Source: Chitinophagaceae bacterium (lineage in GTDB: Bacteria > Bacteroidota > Bacteroidia > Chitinophagales > Chitinophagaceae). From it: 64,000 nucleotides of DNA. Both the position numbers and the translations under genes were made by a program. Shown piece after piece: positions 38,801 to 48,970 of this stretch. Under the pieces are notes generated by a model, which worked only from the letters and a program-made list of their open reading frames with translations, ran no database searches and had not been told where the DNA came from. Every line of letters starts with the position of its first letter. Positions within the stretch are counted from its first letter, which is position 1. Where the stretch lies: assembly GCA_947381435.1 (NCBI GenBank), contig CANCVE010000006.1, positions 31,469 through 95,468 of the forward strand, in the 5' to 3' direction.

Positions 38801-41800
38801 ACAGTTCCGGCTGCAAGGGTGCCATTAGCACCGATAGATACATTTCCATTTACCGTGGTTGCCCCTGCCGTAGTAAAGCCAACATTTAGTGAAGCTGCAG
38901 TGGTATTGACTATATTTCCATTAAAGTTATAGGAGCCACCCACCTGTAGGGCTCCATAAGAATTGGTAGCATTGTTTAAACGTACTGAACCAGAACCTGT
39001 ATTTAATACAATGAATGAATTAGAGATTGTATTAAGACCAGTAATAGATAAATTGCCTGTTTGAGAAGTACTATTCCATACTATATTGCCAAAGGTTTGG
39101 GAGATATTAGTAGGATTACCTGAAGTAACTCCAGTAATGTATACAAAAGAAGAATCATCCCAAGTTGCGGATGGAATAGCAGGAGAAGCATTAGCTACTT
39201 CCAATACCGAATTTGCCTGCATAGCCAGACTTCCAGTATTAAGTAAAACAACATTAGCAGCAGACATCTTTATGTAACCATAATTATTGACTGTACCCGT
39301 ATCATTCAATGCTCCACTTGTAACCAATAAACTGGCATTGGAAGCAGTGGTTGCAGGTGCAGATAATACAGCAGAACCTACATTGAGTATACCCGTACTA
39401 TTGACAGTAACCGTCGAGGAACTTTGAATCTGACCGCCATCGGCAATGTTAAGGATACCAATTACTTTCAATCCATTGCTTTGGAATGTAGTGGAGGAGG
39501 GTATAGAAAGTGTGTACCCATTACTTACGGTTAAAGCCCCAGAACATTTATAAGAGTTGCCCGACACAAGACTTACAGTAGATCCTGCATTTCCATTACC
39601 TATTTGTACAGCCGCCGGCACGCCTGCACCAGAACTAGTATTGGGCTTCCACTCTGAACCAATAGTTTGCGATGCACCAGTGTTGTAATACAAATTTCCA
39701 CCATAAGTTGGGTAATTACCTGTAACAGTAAAGTTGGAGTTTAAAGAGAAGTTGCCATTTAAGTATGGAGCGGTATTGAATGTAATAATACCTGGTGTAG
39801 CTGTATTTGTAGTCAAGGAGTTGATGGTATCCACATTTGAACCATTGAATGTTATACTTCCATTTAAGTAGAACCCTGTTGCAGTATGTTTAAAGTAACC
39901 ATTATTGGTGATAGTGCCGCTCATGGTAATAGATGCAGAGCTGATAATTACACTATCCCCAGCATTATTGGTCAGGTTTACGTTTACATAACTCTGTCCA
40001 CCTAATGTTACTTTCCCATTATTCACCAAGGTTAAGTTGGTGTACACACTACTATTATTACTAGAGTAAGTGCCATTATTAGTTAAAGTAGCCCCAGAAT
40101 TGAAAGTAGTACCCACATTTGAAGTAGTATAAGACGCACCCGCATTGATGGTAAGGGTTTGAATACCGCTCACAGATGTTGCCATTGTAACCACATTATT
40201 TATGGTAATAGTATCTTTAAAAGAAGTTCCATTAGGAGGCTGCACCCCACCCAACCATGTAGTTCCTGTATTCCAAGAGCCATCATATCTGGATACATAA
40301 CCTGGCACAAACGTTCCATTAAAATTAGTACTGCCCACCTTTATAGCCCCAGTAGATGCGGTACTACTTACCAATACCTTCATCATGGTAGGTAAACTAG
40401 ACTGCGCCGTTAATACAGTGGCAACTTGTCCGCCCACAATTACATTGGTAGAAGTTTGAAAGTAGTTGCCCGTAATAGTGAGGGTATCACGTGGAAAGAA
40501 TGTTCCGGCAGCAATTCCCGGCAAGCAAGAGACAATGGAAGTAATAGTTGGACTAGGGTAATAAGCTGCCACAAACCAAGAAGGCGTATTAGCGGCTAAC
40601 ACTATCCCCGAAGTTGCAATACTTGTTTGTGTAGCAATACCTCCTACCGAAGCATACACACCATTTACGGTACTACTTTGGCCAAGTACATTGTTTGTGG
40701 ACAAACTTGCCGGGGTAACAGTCATGGCAATGGTATTAGCCACAGATGATTGTACACTCCAGTAATCAGCAGTATTGATGCTAGTAAGTGTAGAATTGTA
40801 CGTTCCGCCACTATTTCCCTTAAAGGCAGTTACGGTTACAACACCTGCATTGGCTACAGTGGTAATGGTATCGGGCAAGTATTGCGAAGAAGCATTGTAA
40901 TCACCAACAGCAAAAACGTAACTATTGCTACCTGCCGCCGCATTCCAGCTAAGTGGCCCATCCACATAAGCCGAAGCACCTACAGTGGTAACAGCCGATG
41001 TTGCTGCATTGCTTATAGTTAGTGAATTGGTTGCGGTGCTAACTATCCGTCCAGAAGTGAGCGTTAAATTATTAGATACCGTAACGGCCGCACCCAATGT
41101 AAGCGGATTAACAACGCCTGATTTGTTTAATTGTAAATTATAAAAGCCAACTGCACCGCTAATAGCCTGTGATCCACTACCGTTAAATTGTACAGTGGAT
41201 GTACCGGCAGTTACAGTGGTTGAACCTAGTACTAAATCTCCCGAAACAGCAGTAGTGCCTGTACTAGATAAAGTTGAATTGCCACCTGACAGGTCGAGTT
41301 TGGTATAATTACCAGACACAACAGTTTGTCCACTTGCACCATAATAAACCGTTACACCCCAGTTTTGCCCTGCCGACAATGGAGTGGTCGTGGTACTCAA
41401 TGCTTGCAAAACCCCATTACCTGAGAAAGTACCAGCAGATTGTATATCGCCAGTAACAGCAAGGGTATCATTAGTATTTTGCAAGGTTATACTGCTACCT
41501 GTTTTTAACGTGAATCTCTTTACCGTCTTAGTTCCATTATTAACAACAGGCATTCTGCTAACCGAACCCGGAATAGTAACTACATCAGTGGTTAATGGTG
41601 TACGATTATTCGACCAGTTAGAAGCTGTATTCCAATCCGTGCTTGTATTACCCGTCCACGTCATAGCACTATCTGTAGTAAATGTAAACGGCGTAGAAGT
41701 ATATTGCCAATAAGGTGCATCGGTCAATTTACAAGTAATGGAATGATTACCCAATGCTGCACCAGTGTATGTAATTGAGTAGGTTACGGTATCATAAGAT

Positions 41801-44800
41801 ACAGTGGTTTTACTCACAGTAAATCCATTTAATGCAGTTCCATTATCATAAAACTGAATACCTGAAAAGCAATTAGCTGCATTAGGCAATACTACTCGTG
41901 CCGTGAGAATGCTTGTATCAGGAATGATATGATTAGTGGTACTATTGACAGATAAATTAATAAACGGCGCAATTCCTTTAACACCTATTGAAGAAATATC
42001 CGTTCTGAATGAGTCAACATAAACACCAATACGATTGATATGCCAGTCGGTAGCACCCGCATAAGTTAATAGTCCCGGACTTCTTAAACTATCCATTAAG
42101 AATGGATAAATTGGGTTCTTTAGCTTATTGTAAACCTTATAATTGTCCTGAAACACCATTCCCCATCTTGTAAAAGGATCACCTGTTCGTGCATACGTAT
42201 TATTGGTAGATCCATCAGCATTAAACAAGCTAGCATCATTTACATAAGTAAATGTCTGACCAGAGAAATTAGGGCCGAAAGTGTAGAAGGTATTGTTTTT
42301 CATCTGACTCCAATACTGAGAAGTATAGGATTTATTAACCCCATTCACAGAATCTACCAAGTCTATCAGTTCTGGGAAAGTAGATTGCCAAACGGGGTTA
42401 CTATACCATAGGTTTTTGATTACAGGATAATTTCTGACAAAATCTATAATGGTATCAGCGGTATAATTTCCTACGGCAGGTCTTTCCTGATTTACGAATA
42501 TATTGTTGTAGAACCGATTATAGTTTCCTCCATTGTTACCCATTCCCCAAATAGAATTGGCTACGATATTATATACACAAGTATCCCCTGAGGTATTGTT
42601 ATCCATATACAAACCATTGGCACCAAGTATGTCGTGTAAGTAGTTATGGTTCAACTTATGCCCCCTGTCTTTCCAAACGCCCGTACCATATAAAGCACCC
42701 ATATCAGAATAAACCAACACCACACTATCTACCTCATTGTATTCAAAAGTAGATAGATCGCCTCCACCAAAACCATAAGCAATACCTATGTGAGGACACT
42801 TTCTCACCTTGTTATTTGCCACATAAACCCCGATACATCCTCCAGGATCAATGGCTGCATTGTACAAAGGTGTTTGTTGGGCATAATCATAAAAGTAGTT
42901 ATTGATTACCGTATCATAGCCACGCTTCAAGGTATTAATATCCGTATTGTAACTGTTATTAAACATTGCCACGCCACCAGCTCCAACTTGGTGTATATCA
43001 TTACTCTGCACTGCCGAATAAGTTACATCAGTCAGCACTATCGCATCATCGGTGCATTGGGTAATATCGCAACCAGCTATCCGAACATGATGAGCACTAC
43101 TTACATTAATGGCATTGCCTGCACCGCCTATAAAATTAATATTCTGGAACTGTGTGTAGTTTGCACCTGTAGCAGATATTGCTGGCATGGTGAGTGAGTC
43201 TGCGTACTGAATAACTCCAGTATCTGGCACCCACATATACAACATCTTATTATTGAAATTGATGCTAAACTCTCCAACGGTATCAATTTCCTCATAAAGA
43301 TTAGATACAAAATAAGGCTCCTCATAGTTTCCTGCATAAGCTGCAAACTTGTTACCAATGCCTAATTGAACGCCATCTTTTTGATAGATAATTTTATTTA
43401 CCGTATCAATGGTTTTTGTCTTAATAAACTGAATTACAAACGATACCCGCCAGTTACCTGCCAGCCAAACACCTTCATCATTCATGGCATTTACCCAACG
43501 ATTAGTTCTGGTATCACTATAATAAAATATACCTCCACTATCTGTCTTATTGGTTCCTTTGTAAATTACCCCATTCATACTCATGGTGGTATCATTGGGG
43601 TAACGGGACAACATCAATGGCGTAGTATTCTGGTAAAATATTGGATACTTAGGGGTATTATTAACCACAGTAGCCCACGGTGTAGTACTCTGAGGATTGA
43701 TATTGTACGATGCAAGGTTCAACTGCATCACCTTACCTTTTGCACTAGGGTCGATAATCCTTTGTTTTACGCTATCAGGTATTGGCTGAAAGTCTGCCCT
43801 ATTAATAACTTTCAGTGGTTGAAAGATTGCCTTCCCCTTATTGATGGCTTTATAAATGGCTGGGGCATTGGCCGTACGGGCATCTGCACTAGTAAGAGTT
43901 AATTGATAGTAAGTACCATCTTTTAGTAAAACATTTATTGGATTATTAGGATAATTCTGCGCCACCACTCTTGCACGAGCCAAATTTACTGGCAGGTTAA
44001 AAGTAGCACCACTACCTACACCGCTACCATTAGGAGCAGCATAAATATTTACAGTTTGCCCTGCGCTATAGCTAGGTAATGATCCTGCACCAACAGGATT
44101 ACAAGAATAACTTCCCGCACCTGTTGTGGTAAGGCTTCCAAAAAGGGTGTCATTGCAAAGAGCAGCAACGCCCCCAACAGATATATTATAAAAGTAATTT
44201 TGATTGGAAAACGTGTTAGAAACTGTTCCATTCATGGCTACCGTTCCTATTCCGTAAGTAAACGTACCATTATTGGTAACAGTTGGTGTAGCACCCGTCA
44301 TGGTTAAAACGCCCCCACTCGTCATTCTTATTGTACCATTATTAACTAATGAATTTACAGATAAGGTATCTGTATTTCCGAAGGTTATTGTGCCTCCACT
44401 AGATATGGTAAGGTTGCTGCTGGATGTAGCATAATTGGCGGTACTGATAGTAACCGAATGGGCAATGGTTACGGTTGAACCCGTAGGTGGTATCGCCCCT
44501 CCTACCCAAGTTGAAGGACTACTCCAGTCGCCGGCTTGAGCAGAAATATATCCTAGAATACTAAAGGCGTAACCATTAGTAACCGTTCCGCTTACAGTAG
44601 CAGTAACATTTCCAGAAGTGGCATTGGCAGGTATAGTTGTTCTTACTTGGGTACTACTTACAAAAGTGGTTGCATTGGCACTGCCTCCATTAAAAGCAAA
44701 AGTGGTACCCGAAACAAAGTTTGCTCCATTGATGGTTAATAATTGTCCGACATATCCTGAGTTAGTAGTAGCCCCACCTGTAATACCAGTGATAGTTGGC

Positions 44801-47800
44801 GTAGTAGAATAAGTTCCTAATACAAAATAACTGGTGCTTCCATTGGTGATTGTTGCAATACTGTTTGAGGTAGTGATAGCACTTCCACTTGCCGTTCCGG
44901 CAATGGACGAATAAGTTCCTGAAAGAGAACTACTTTTTGCCATCAAGTTATACGGTGCTATAGCAACGCCTGTTCTGGTAAGGGATATATTGCCTGCTGT
45001 GATATTACCAACCGATGCAGCAATACTCCAATACTCAGTTCCACTAATGGCAGAGACAGTGGTATTGTCAGCTGTACCTCCGCTATTACTAAGCGTTGTC
45101 TGTACGGTAGCTACAGTAGTTCCGCTTGTACTCGTAGTAGGACTATTTAATGCTAATGGATAATAGCTTGTACCCGAACCAACTGGAAATAAATAAGTGT
45201 TACCACTACTAGCAGGTAATGTCCAGGCAAGTATTCCATTAACAAAACAGGTAGAGCTAAATGAACCAGTAAAGGCCGAAGTAGCAGTATTAGTTATTGC
45301 AATCTGGTTGGCATTGGTGGTAACTATTCCATTGTTTAGTGTTAGGGTGTTGGTTACTGTTACCGAACTGTTTAAACTAACCCCTCCATTGGTATTACTG
45401 ATGGTAAGATTAGGAAAAGACTCACTACTCGAATTGGTGTTTGAGATGGTTTGCGCAATGCTTCCATTCAAGAAAACCGTTCTATTGTTGGGAGTGAATG
45501 TTCCTGCCCCATGCGACCAATTTCCACCTACATAAATATCTCCACCAGAAAGATTTCCTAAGGATAAATTACCATTCGCCGTAACATTTCCGCCTACAGT
45601 CAAAGCCCCCGTACTCGTTGTTGGTGTTCCATAATCCATAGAAAAAGATGAACCTGCATCAACAGTTAAATATCCTGCTAGCGTTCTTGCTGGCGATACA
45701 TTTCCATTAGGATAATTTAGTGTGGTGTTATTACTTACTTGTACACTTTGTGGCAATCCTGCTGTGGTACCAACCGTTCCTGTGGTAGCACTCCATTCAT
45801 TTCCTCGGTTAAATACCCCTCCAGTATTATATTTCAATAATGAAGATGATCCATAGACAGGAACATTTGCAAATGAGCCTCCGGTATTCAATTGAGCCGC
45901 TCCATTAAGAGTTAAGGTAGCACTAGGAAAAGAAACCGTAGCTGCTGTTTGAAACACCCCGCTTACTGTTCTGTTTGCACCTGTGTTTAGCGCTAATCCA
46001 CCTTGAAGTATGGTTATATTGGTAGGACTACTTGTTGCTGGCCAATAAATATCTGCATTGTTTACAGTGGTAACTCCAGAAGTATTAAATACTAATGAAC
46101 CGTTACTATATACCCACGTACCACTACCCGCAACTAATCCACCAGTATTTAACTGAAAATTTCCATTACAATTTACACTTCCATTAGTAGTAAATGCTAC
46201 ACCGGTAGCCAAGGTAGCACCTGCATCGATGGTGGTAGTACCAGCTGTTGAGGCAGTGGTACTAAGTGTAACCACCCCAGTGTTACTTACGTTGAGTGCA
46301 TTAAAAGCAAGTGCATTGCTAGAGGTAGAAGAGATGGATTGATTAGTACCATTAAACACAACCGTACCGCTATTATGGGTAAAGTTGCTGGTATTAGCCA
46401 TCGTAAAATCTTTTCCTACAATGAGTTGAAAGCCCACACCGGGTGCTTTCAAAATTTCTGTATTGGAGATGGCTAAAGTACCGGCAACTTCTACCGAATT
46501 TACTAGGGTATGTGTGGCGGTACCACTAAAGTTCACATTATAAAAGGCATTGCTACCCGTTAGCGTACCGGTGATATTTCTGCTAGCACCTGCATTAAAA
46601 TTAATCGTACCGCTATTATGGGTAAAGGCAGTACCAGTAAAGGTGAAAGCATCGCCAACAGACATGGTAGTGGGTGCGGTGAATGCCCCCGAAATAGTAA
46701 TGGCATTAAAATTATAAGCGCCCGTTCCACTCAAAACATTGGTTCCTATAAAGTTTAAAGTAGAGGATGTATTGGCGAAAGATGTTCCATTATTTACAAT
46801 ATTTCCATTGATATTATTACCTGTAACTGCTGTGGTAAAAGTTGCCCCACTAGTTAAGGCTATATTATTAAACGTAGTGGCGTTTCCGCTGAAAGTTGTT
46901 GTACCACCAAAACTAATTGTACCACTGTTGTGGGTAAATGTTCCATTGTTTAGTAGGTTACCATTAATGCCCATCGTACCCGATGGAGCAACCAATGTAG
47001 TACCACTAACAATATTTATATCATTAAAAGTAAAAGTTCCATTGCCAGTAATGTTCGCTGTGCCACTTCCAGTAAAGTAGGTATTACACTTCGGCGTTCC
47101 CGATAAAGTAATAGTACCGCTATTATTGATAACTGTTCCCGTACCCGACAATACCAAAGTATGTGAAGTGCCTGTAGAACCCAATACTAAAGAGGCATTA
47201 CTTGCAACGGTTAAAGCACCCACAGAGAGCGCTCTGCTAGTTGAAGTATTACCAATAGTAAGCGTAGCATTGGTATAAGTGAAACCCGTACCTGCATTGG
47301 TACTAGTTGAATTGTTAATAAAGAGATTGGTGATAACCGCCGTATTAGATGCATCTACCGTAGTGCTATGGTTGATGTACATGTTAGTGATGGTGCTGCT
47401 TGCGGCATAAAAGCTAAGGGTAGTACTAGAGGAAACAGTAGTAGCACCCTGAGACATCACTAGCTGCTGACCAGAAATAGACGACACATACGTTCCACCA
47501 GGAATATTGCTACCTATAACTAACTGTCCTACTGCTACAGAAGCATTGCTGGCACTTAAATAAACCCTGTTATTGGAAGGCTGCAAACCACCAACGGTAA
47601 TGAAATTGCTAGGGCGGGTAGAGGATGGCCCACTACTTATCTGGATACAGTTTGCATTGCCTCCAATGTTTATAGCCGTAACATAGTTTGTACCTGCAAT
47701 ACCAGTGGCACTAATGGGCATACCCACTGCCACGCCTGAAGCACTTTGCAGTTCTATAATGTTGTTACTAGCTACCTGACCGCCAAAAGTGAGGGCTACA

Positions 47801-48477
47801 CCCGTGGCAGTGGCAGTAGCATTTGCCGAAATAACCATACTTGGCGTAGCAGCATTGTAAGAAACGATATAGCTATTGGCAGGAATACCGCTACCAGTAA
47901 TGGGCTGCCCGGCAACGATGTTTGCATTGGCGGCTGTAAGTGTAATGGTAGATGAACCCGAAGTGGTACTACCTGTAGCAGTATTGGGGGTGGAAAGTGT
48001 AAGTGTAATACCCGATCCCGTACCAGCAGCAGCCGATGAAAGAGTGATGGAGGTATTGGCAACAAAAGAAACCACCGTGGCATTACTTGGTATATTGGTA
48101 CCACTAACCACCTGCCCCACCACCACGCCACTAGTAGAACTTACACTAACTGTTGTGGAAGAATTAGTAGAGGCATTGGCAATAGTGGTAACTGTATTAC
48201 CAATAGTACTTTTAACTACAAAACTAGTATTTGATGCCTGCGTAGTAACAGTGGTAGCCGCATTTGCCGGAGCTACGGTTGCAGTTTGCCAAGTACTATT
48301 TGCAGTAGGTGTATTATACGTTTGCCAGTTGGTAGTGGTACTAAAACTAGCCGTACCTATGGTGCGGTAATCGCCGGTTTGCTGTGCGCTTAGTTTCACG
48401 CAAATGTTCATTAACAACAAAAGGAAGAAAGACCTGAACAGTATAGAATTTGAAGAAATAAGGTGATTAAATTTCAT
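35833..48477 (-). CDS. giant T9SS surface protein with internal beta-helix module
   Basis: A 4214-aa exported protein. The signal peptide is the hydrophobic run SFFLLLLMNICVKLSAQ after MKFNHLISSNSILFR. Residues 35-1470 are Ser/Thr/Gly beta-strand repeats with an IPT/TIG-like domain near 1229. Residues about 1476-2150 form a complete beta-helix module paralogous to the 25688 protein, opening VNIYAAPNGSGVG, with FQPIPDSVKQRIIDPSAKGK, and closing at HINRIGVYVDSFRTD. An Ig-like domain follows, as in that protein. Beta-strand repeats resume (about 2270-4000) with a second IPT-like domain near 2646. A fibronectin-like domain (about 4031) and a T9SS type A tail (about 4130-4214) end the protein. It probably combines an adhesive or filamentous scaffold with a carbohydrate-active module at the cell surface. 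Confidence 0.85.
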   Translation of the reverse strand: MKFNHLISSNSILFRSFFLLLLMNICVKLSAQQTGDYRTIGTASFSTTTNWQTYNTPTANSTWQTATVAPANAATTVTTQASNTSFVVKSTIGNTVTTIANASTNSSTTVSVSSTSGVVVGQVVSGTNIPSNATVVSFVANTSITLSSAAAGTGSGITLTLSTPNTATGSTTSGSSTITLTAANANIVAGQPITGSGIPANSYIVSYNAATPSMVISANATATATGVALTFGGQVASNNIIELQSASGVAVGMPISATGIAGTNYVTAINIGGNANCIQISSGPSSTRPSNFITVGGLQPSNNRVYLSASNASVAVGQLVIGSNIPGGTYVSSISGQQLVMSQGATTVSSSTTLSFYAASSTITNMYINHSTTVDASNTAVITNLFINNSTSTNAGTGFTYTNATLTIGNTSTSRALSVGALTVASNASLVLGSTGTSHTLVLSGTGTVINNSGTITLSGTPKCNTYFTGSGTANITGNGTFTFNDINIVSGTTLVAPSGTMGINGNLLNNGTFTHNSGTISFGGTTTFSGNATTFNNIALTSGATFTTAVTGNNINGNIVNNGTSFANTSSTLNFIGTNVLSGTGAYNFNAITISGAFTAPTTMSVGDAFTFTGTAFTHNSGTINFNAGASRNITGTLTGSNAFYNVNFSGTATHTLVNSVEVAGTLAISNTEILKAPGVGFQLIVGKDFTMANTSNFTHNSGTVVFNGTNQSISSTSSNALAFNALNVSNTGVVTLSTTASTAGTTTIDAGATLATGVAFTTNGSVNCNGNFQLNTGGLVAGSGTWVYSNGSLVFNTSGVTTVNNADIYWPATSSPTNITILQGGLALNTGANRTVSGVFQTAATVSFPSATLTLNGAAQLNTGGSFANVPVYGSSSLLKYNTGGVFNRGNEWSATTGTVGTTAGLPQSVQVSNNTTLNYPNGNVSPARTLAGYLTVDAGSSFSMDYGTPTTSTGALTVGGNVTANGNLSLGNLSGGDIYVGGNWSHGAGTFTPNNRTVFLNGSIAQTISNTNSSSESFPNLTISNTNGGVSLNSSVTVTNTLTLNNGIVTTNANQIAITNTATSAFTGSFSSTCFVNGILAWTLPASSGNTYLFPVGSGTSYYPLALNSPTTSTSGTTVATVQTTLSNSGGTADNTTVSAISGTEYWSIAASVGNITAGNISLTRTGVAIAPYNLMAKSSSLSGTYSSIAGTASGSAITTSNSIATITNGSTSYFVLGTYSTTPTITGITGGATTNSGYVGQLLTINGANFVSGTTFAFNGGSANATTFVSSTQVRTTIPANATSGNVTATVSGTVTNGYAFSILGYISAQAGDWSSPSTWVGGAIPPTGSTVTIAHSVTISTANYATSSSNLTISSGGTITFGNTDTLSVNSLVNNGTIRMTSGGVLTMTGATPTVTNNGTFTYGIGTVAMNGTVSNTFSNQNYFYNISVGGVAALCNDTLFGSLTTTGAGSYSCNPVGAGSLPSYSAGQTVNIYAAPNGSGVGSGATFNLPVNLARARVVAQNYPNNPINVLLKDGTYYQLTLTSADARTANAPAIYKAINKGKAIFQPLKVINRADFQPIPDSVKQRIIDPSAKGKVMQLNLASYNINPQSTTPWATVVNNTPKYPIFYQNTTPLMLSRYPNDTTMSMNGVIYKGTNKTDSGGIFYYSDTRTNRWVNAMNDEGVWLAGNWRVSFVIQFIKTKTIDTVNKIIYQKDGVQLGIGNKFAAYAGNYEEPYFVSNLYEEIDTVGEFSINFNNKMLYMWVPDTGVIQYADSLTMPAISATGANYTQFQNINFIGGAGNAINVSSAHHVRIAGCDITQCTDDAIVLTDVTYSAVQSNDIHQVGAGGVAMFNNSYNTDINTLKRGYDTVINNYFYDYAQQTPLYNAAIDPGGCIGVYVANNKVRKCPHIGIAYGFGGGDLSTFEYNEVDSVVLVYSDMGALYGTGVWKDRGHKLNHNYLHDILGANGLYMDNNTSGDTCVYNIVANSIWGMGNNGGNYNRFYNNIFVNQERPAVGNYTADTIIDFVRNYPVIKNLWYSNPVWQSTFPELIDLVDSVNGVNKSYTSQYWSQMKNNTFYTFGPNFSGQTFTYVNDASLFNADGSTNNTYARTGDPFTRWGMVFQDNYKVYNKLKNPIYPFLMDSLRSPGLLTYAGATDWHINRIGVYVDSFRTDISSIGVKGIAPFINLSVNSTTNHIIPDTSILTARVVLPNAANCFSGIQFYDNGTALNGFTVSKTTVSYDTVTYSITYTGAALGNHSITCKLTDAPYWQYTSTPFTFTTDSAMTWTGNTSTDWNTASNWSNNRTPLTTDVVTIPGSVSRMPVVNNGTKTVKRFTLKTGSSITLQNTNDTLAVTGDIQSAGTFSGNGVLQALSTTTTPLSAGQNWGVTVYYGASGQTVVSGNYTKLDLSGGNSTLSSTGTTAVSGDLVLGSTTVTAGTSTVQFNGSGSQAISGAVGFYNLQLNKSGVVNPLTLGAAVTVSNNLTLTSGRIVSTATNSLTISNAATSAVTTVGASAYVDGPLSWNAAAGSNSYVFAVGDYNASSQYLPDTITTVANAGVVTVTAFKGNSGGTYNSTLTSINTADYWSVQSSVANTIAMTVTPASLSTNNVLGQSSTVNGVYASVGGIATQTSIATSGIVLAANTPSWFVAAYYPSPTITSIVSCLPGIAAGTFFPRDTLTITGNYFQTSTNVIVGGQVATVLTAQSSLPTMMKVLVSSTASTGAIKVGSTNFNGTFVPGYVSRYDGSWNTGTTWLGGVQPPNGTSFKDTITINNVVTMATSVSGIQTLTINAGASYTTSNVGTTFNSGATLTNNGTYSSNNSSVYTNLTLVNNGKVTLGGQSYVNVNLTNNAGDSVIISSASITMSGTITNNGYFKHTATGFYLNGSITFNGSNVDTINSLTTNTATPGIITFNTAPYLNGNFSLNSNFTVTGNYPTYGGNLYYNTGASQTIGSEWKPNTSSGAGVPAAVQIGNGNAGSTVSLVSGNSYKCSGALTVSNGYTLSIPSSTTFQSNGLKVIGILNIADGGQIQSSSTVTVNSTGILNVGSAVLSAPATTASNASLLVTSGALNDTGTVNNYGYIKMSAANVVLLNTGSLAMQANSVLEVANASPAIPSATWDDSSFVYITGVTSGNPTNISQTFGNIVWNSTSQTGNLSITGLNTISNSFIVLNTGSGSVRLNNATNSYGALQVGGSYNFNGNIVNTTAASLNVGFTTAGATTVNGNVSIGANGTLAAGTVGTSIALTGNWSNAGTFTNTNTTVTFNGTTATAQTITKTGGETFNNLTINTSGSGGVILNNATTIASTLTLTAGNLSLGSNNLTVNSGATISTPSSSSYIITNGTGRLIRKAVSTATAFPIGTASSHTPLTITNNTASDMTVGVSPTLTNGVNDNTKIVNLQWSVAAATATTNSSIVYQFNTADKASAFSTASACELGIYTSSYSVSSVGTPSANGSSFALTKTGLAFTANATYLNVIGNTGSINCTTGSYVGANDGDANLSGNWCGDLPTSSTNVVIATNVPKLTSNLSVNNLSISSGLNLNGYTLTVNGTVTGTGSITGSATSGLNVLGTGTLYFDQTTPGTTNVLDTLIVNSSGTVTLGNALNVLNLVKPTAGILASGGNLTLISNATTGTARVSQGATNGGYITGKVTQQLYIPNKTARRFSFIGSAVAQRIDSAWQQQIYITGSGTGGVVCGTGGTQYNSNGFDATATYKSSMFTYSATAVNGNRYVSIPNTNATSLSPGTGYEINIRGDRNVGTCTDQLNSNTPTAPVSVVLSATGLLTQGPLTVSLNDTTKHLFTLLANPYPNQMRFSTFQAANTAINNKMWTFTPYGNGNFTTYSNGLVTNAATGYNNTKGDFIAIGQAFFVEANKTGTSVTFRETYKVDSTIPNFNYFGLNNERIIRMGLYTTANRLLDEVALRYNSQGTKEYNAAWDAASFSGGGQKLAIQKTGSNLLAIATRPIALKNDTVPLSVRSTTAANFRLQFTGLSGFDSSTTIILRDNYLDASQDVSINPIYDFAITADTNSKGSGRFVLEIGGQSTLPLTFTGLSGKLISGRIELSWSVANEVYIKDYVVERSVNGVDYKCIADVKSANKSSTTYSTIDANPVEGINYYRIKAVGIGGSISYSKSIKVESDGNAPQLSIYPTLIANHAFNLHCKNIPTGTYRVVVYNLLGQKVFSKGIQMAEGEEIRLINFGNARVAVGAYEVQVANSAGINIKRVKVVVE

Positions 48478-48569
48478 TCGTGCAATCGATTATTTAATTA
48501 TTTCTGGGCAATGACAAATAGAAATATAAAATAACGACACAAAAAAGTAGCAGGATAATCCTCATGTTG

Positions 48570-48576
48570 CAAAGTA
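48570..48576 (-). promoter_or_regulatory. possible -7 box of the second giant gene
   Basis: The minus strand reads ATACTTTGCAAC, close to the TAnnTTTG consensus and similar in context to the exact box before the other giant gene (TAACTTTGCATC). It lies about 95 bp before the ATG. One T short of consensus, so tentative. Confidence 0.3.
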
Positions 48577-48718
48577 TGTTCCCTAACAATCAAATTGGTT
48601 ATTACACGCTAGGAAGTTGTTTTGAAGAGAACTATTTATGTGAATGATTTAGTGGATTATACTTGTATTTTCCGCTGTTTTATTGATGCCAATAGTAGTG
48701 TTTTCCTTACGATTTAGT

Positions 48719-48970
48719 CGGAGTATCGTTCTCTTTTGCCAGAGAATCGTTCTCTTGTGTCGGAGAACCTTTCTCTTGTGTCGGAGGATCGTTCTCTTTG
48801 GTCGGAGGATCGTTCTCTTGTATCGGAGTATCGTTCTCTTGCATCGGAGAACCGTTCTCTTGTGTCGGAGTATCGTTCTCTTGCGTCGGAGGATCGTTCT
48901 CTTGTATCGGAGGATCGTTCTCTTGTATCGGAGGATCGTTCTCTTTGGTCGGAGGATCGTTCTCTTTGGT
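48719..48970. repeat. tandem array, 12 units of 21 bp
   Basis: Twelve direct units follow CGGAGGATCGTTCTCTTGTAT. CGGAG, TCGTTCTCTT or close variants are constant; variation is concentrated at positions 6-8 and 17-21. Some copies contain GAGAACCGTTCTC, an exact dyad around a central base. Open frames on both strands are a by-product of the period. The array lies about 240 bp 5' of the 35833-48477 gene. Confidence 0.92.
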
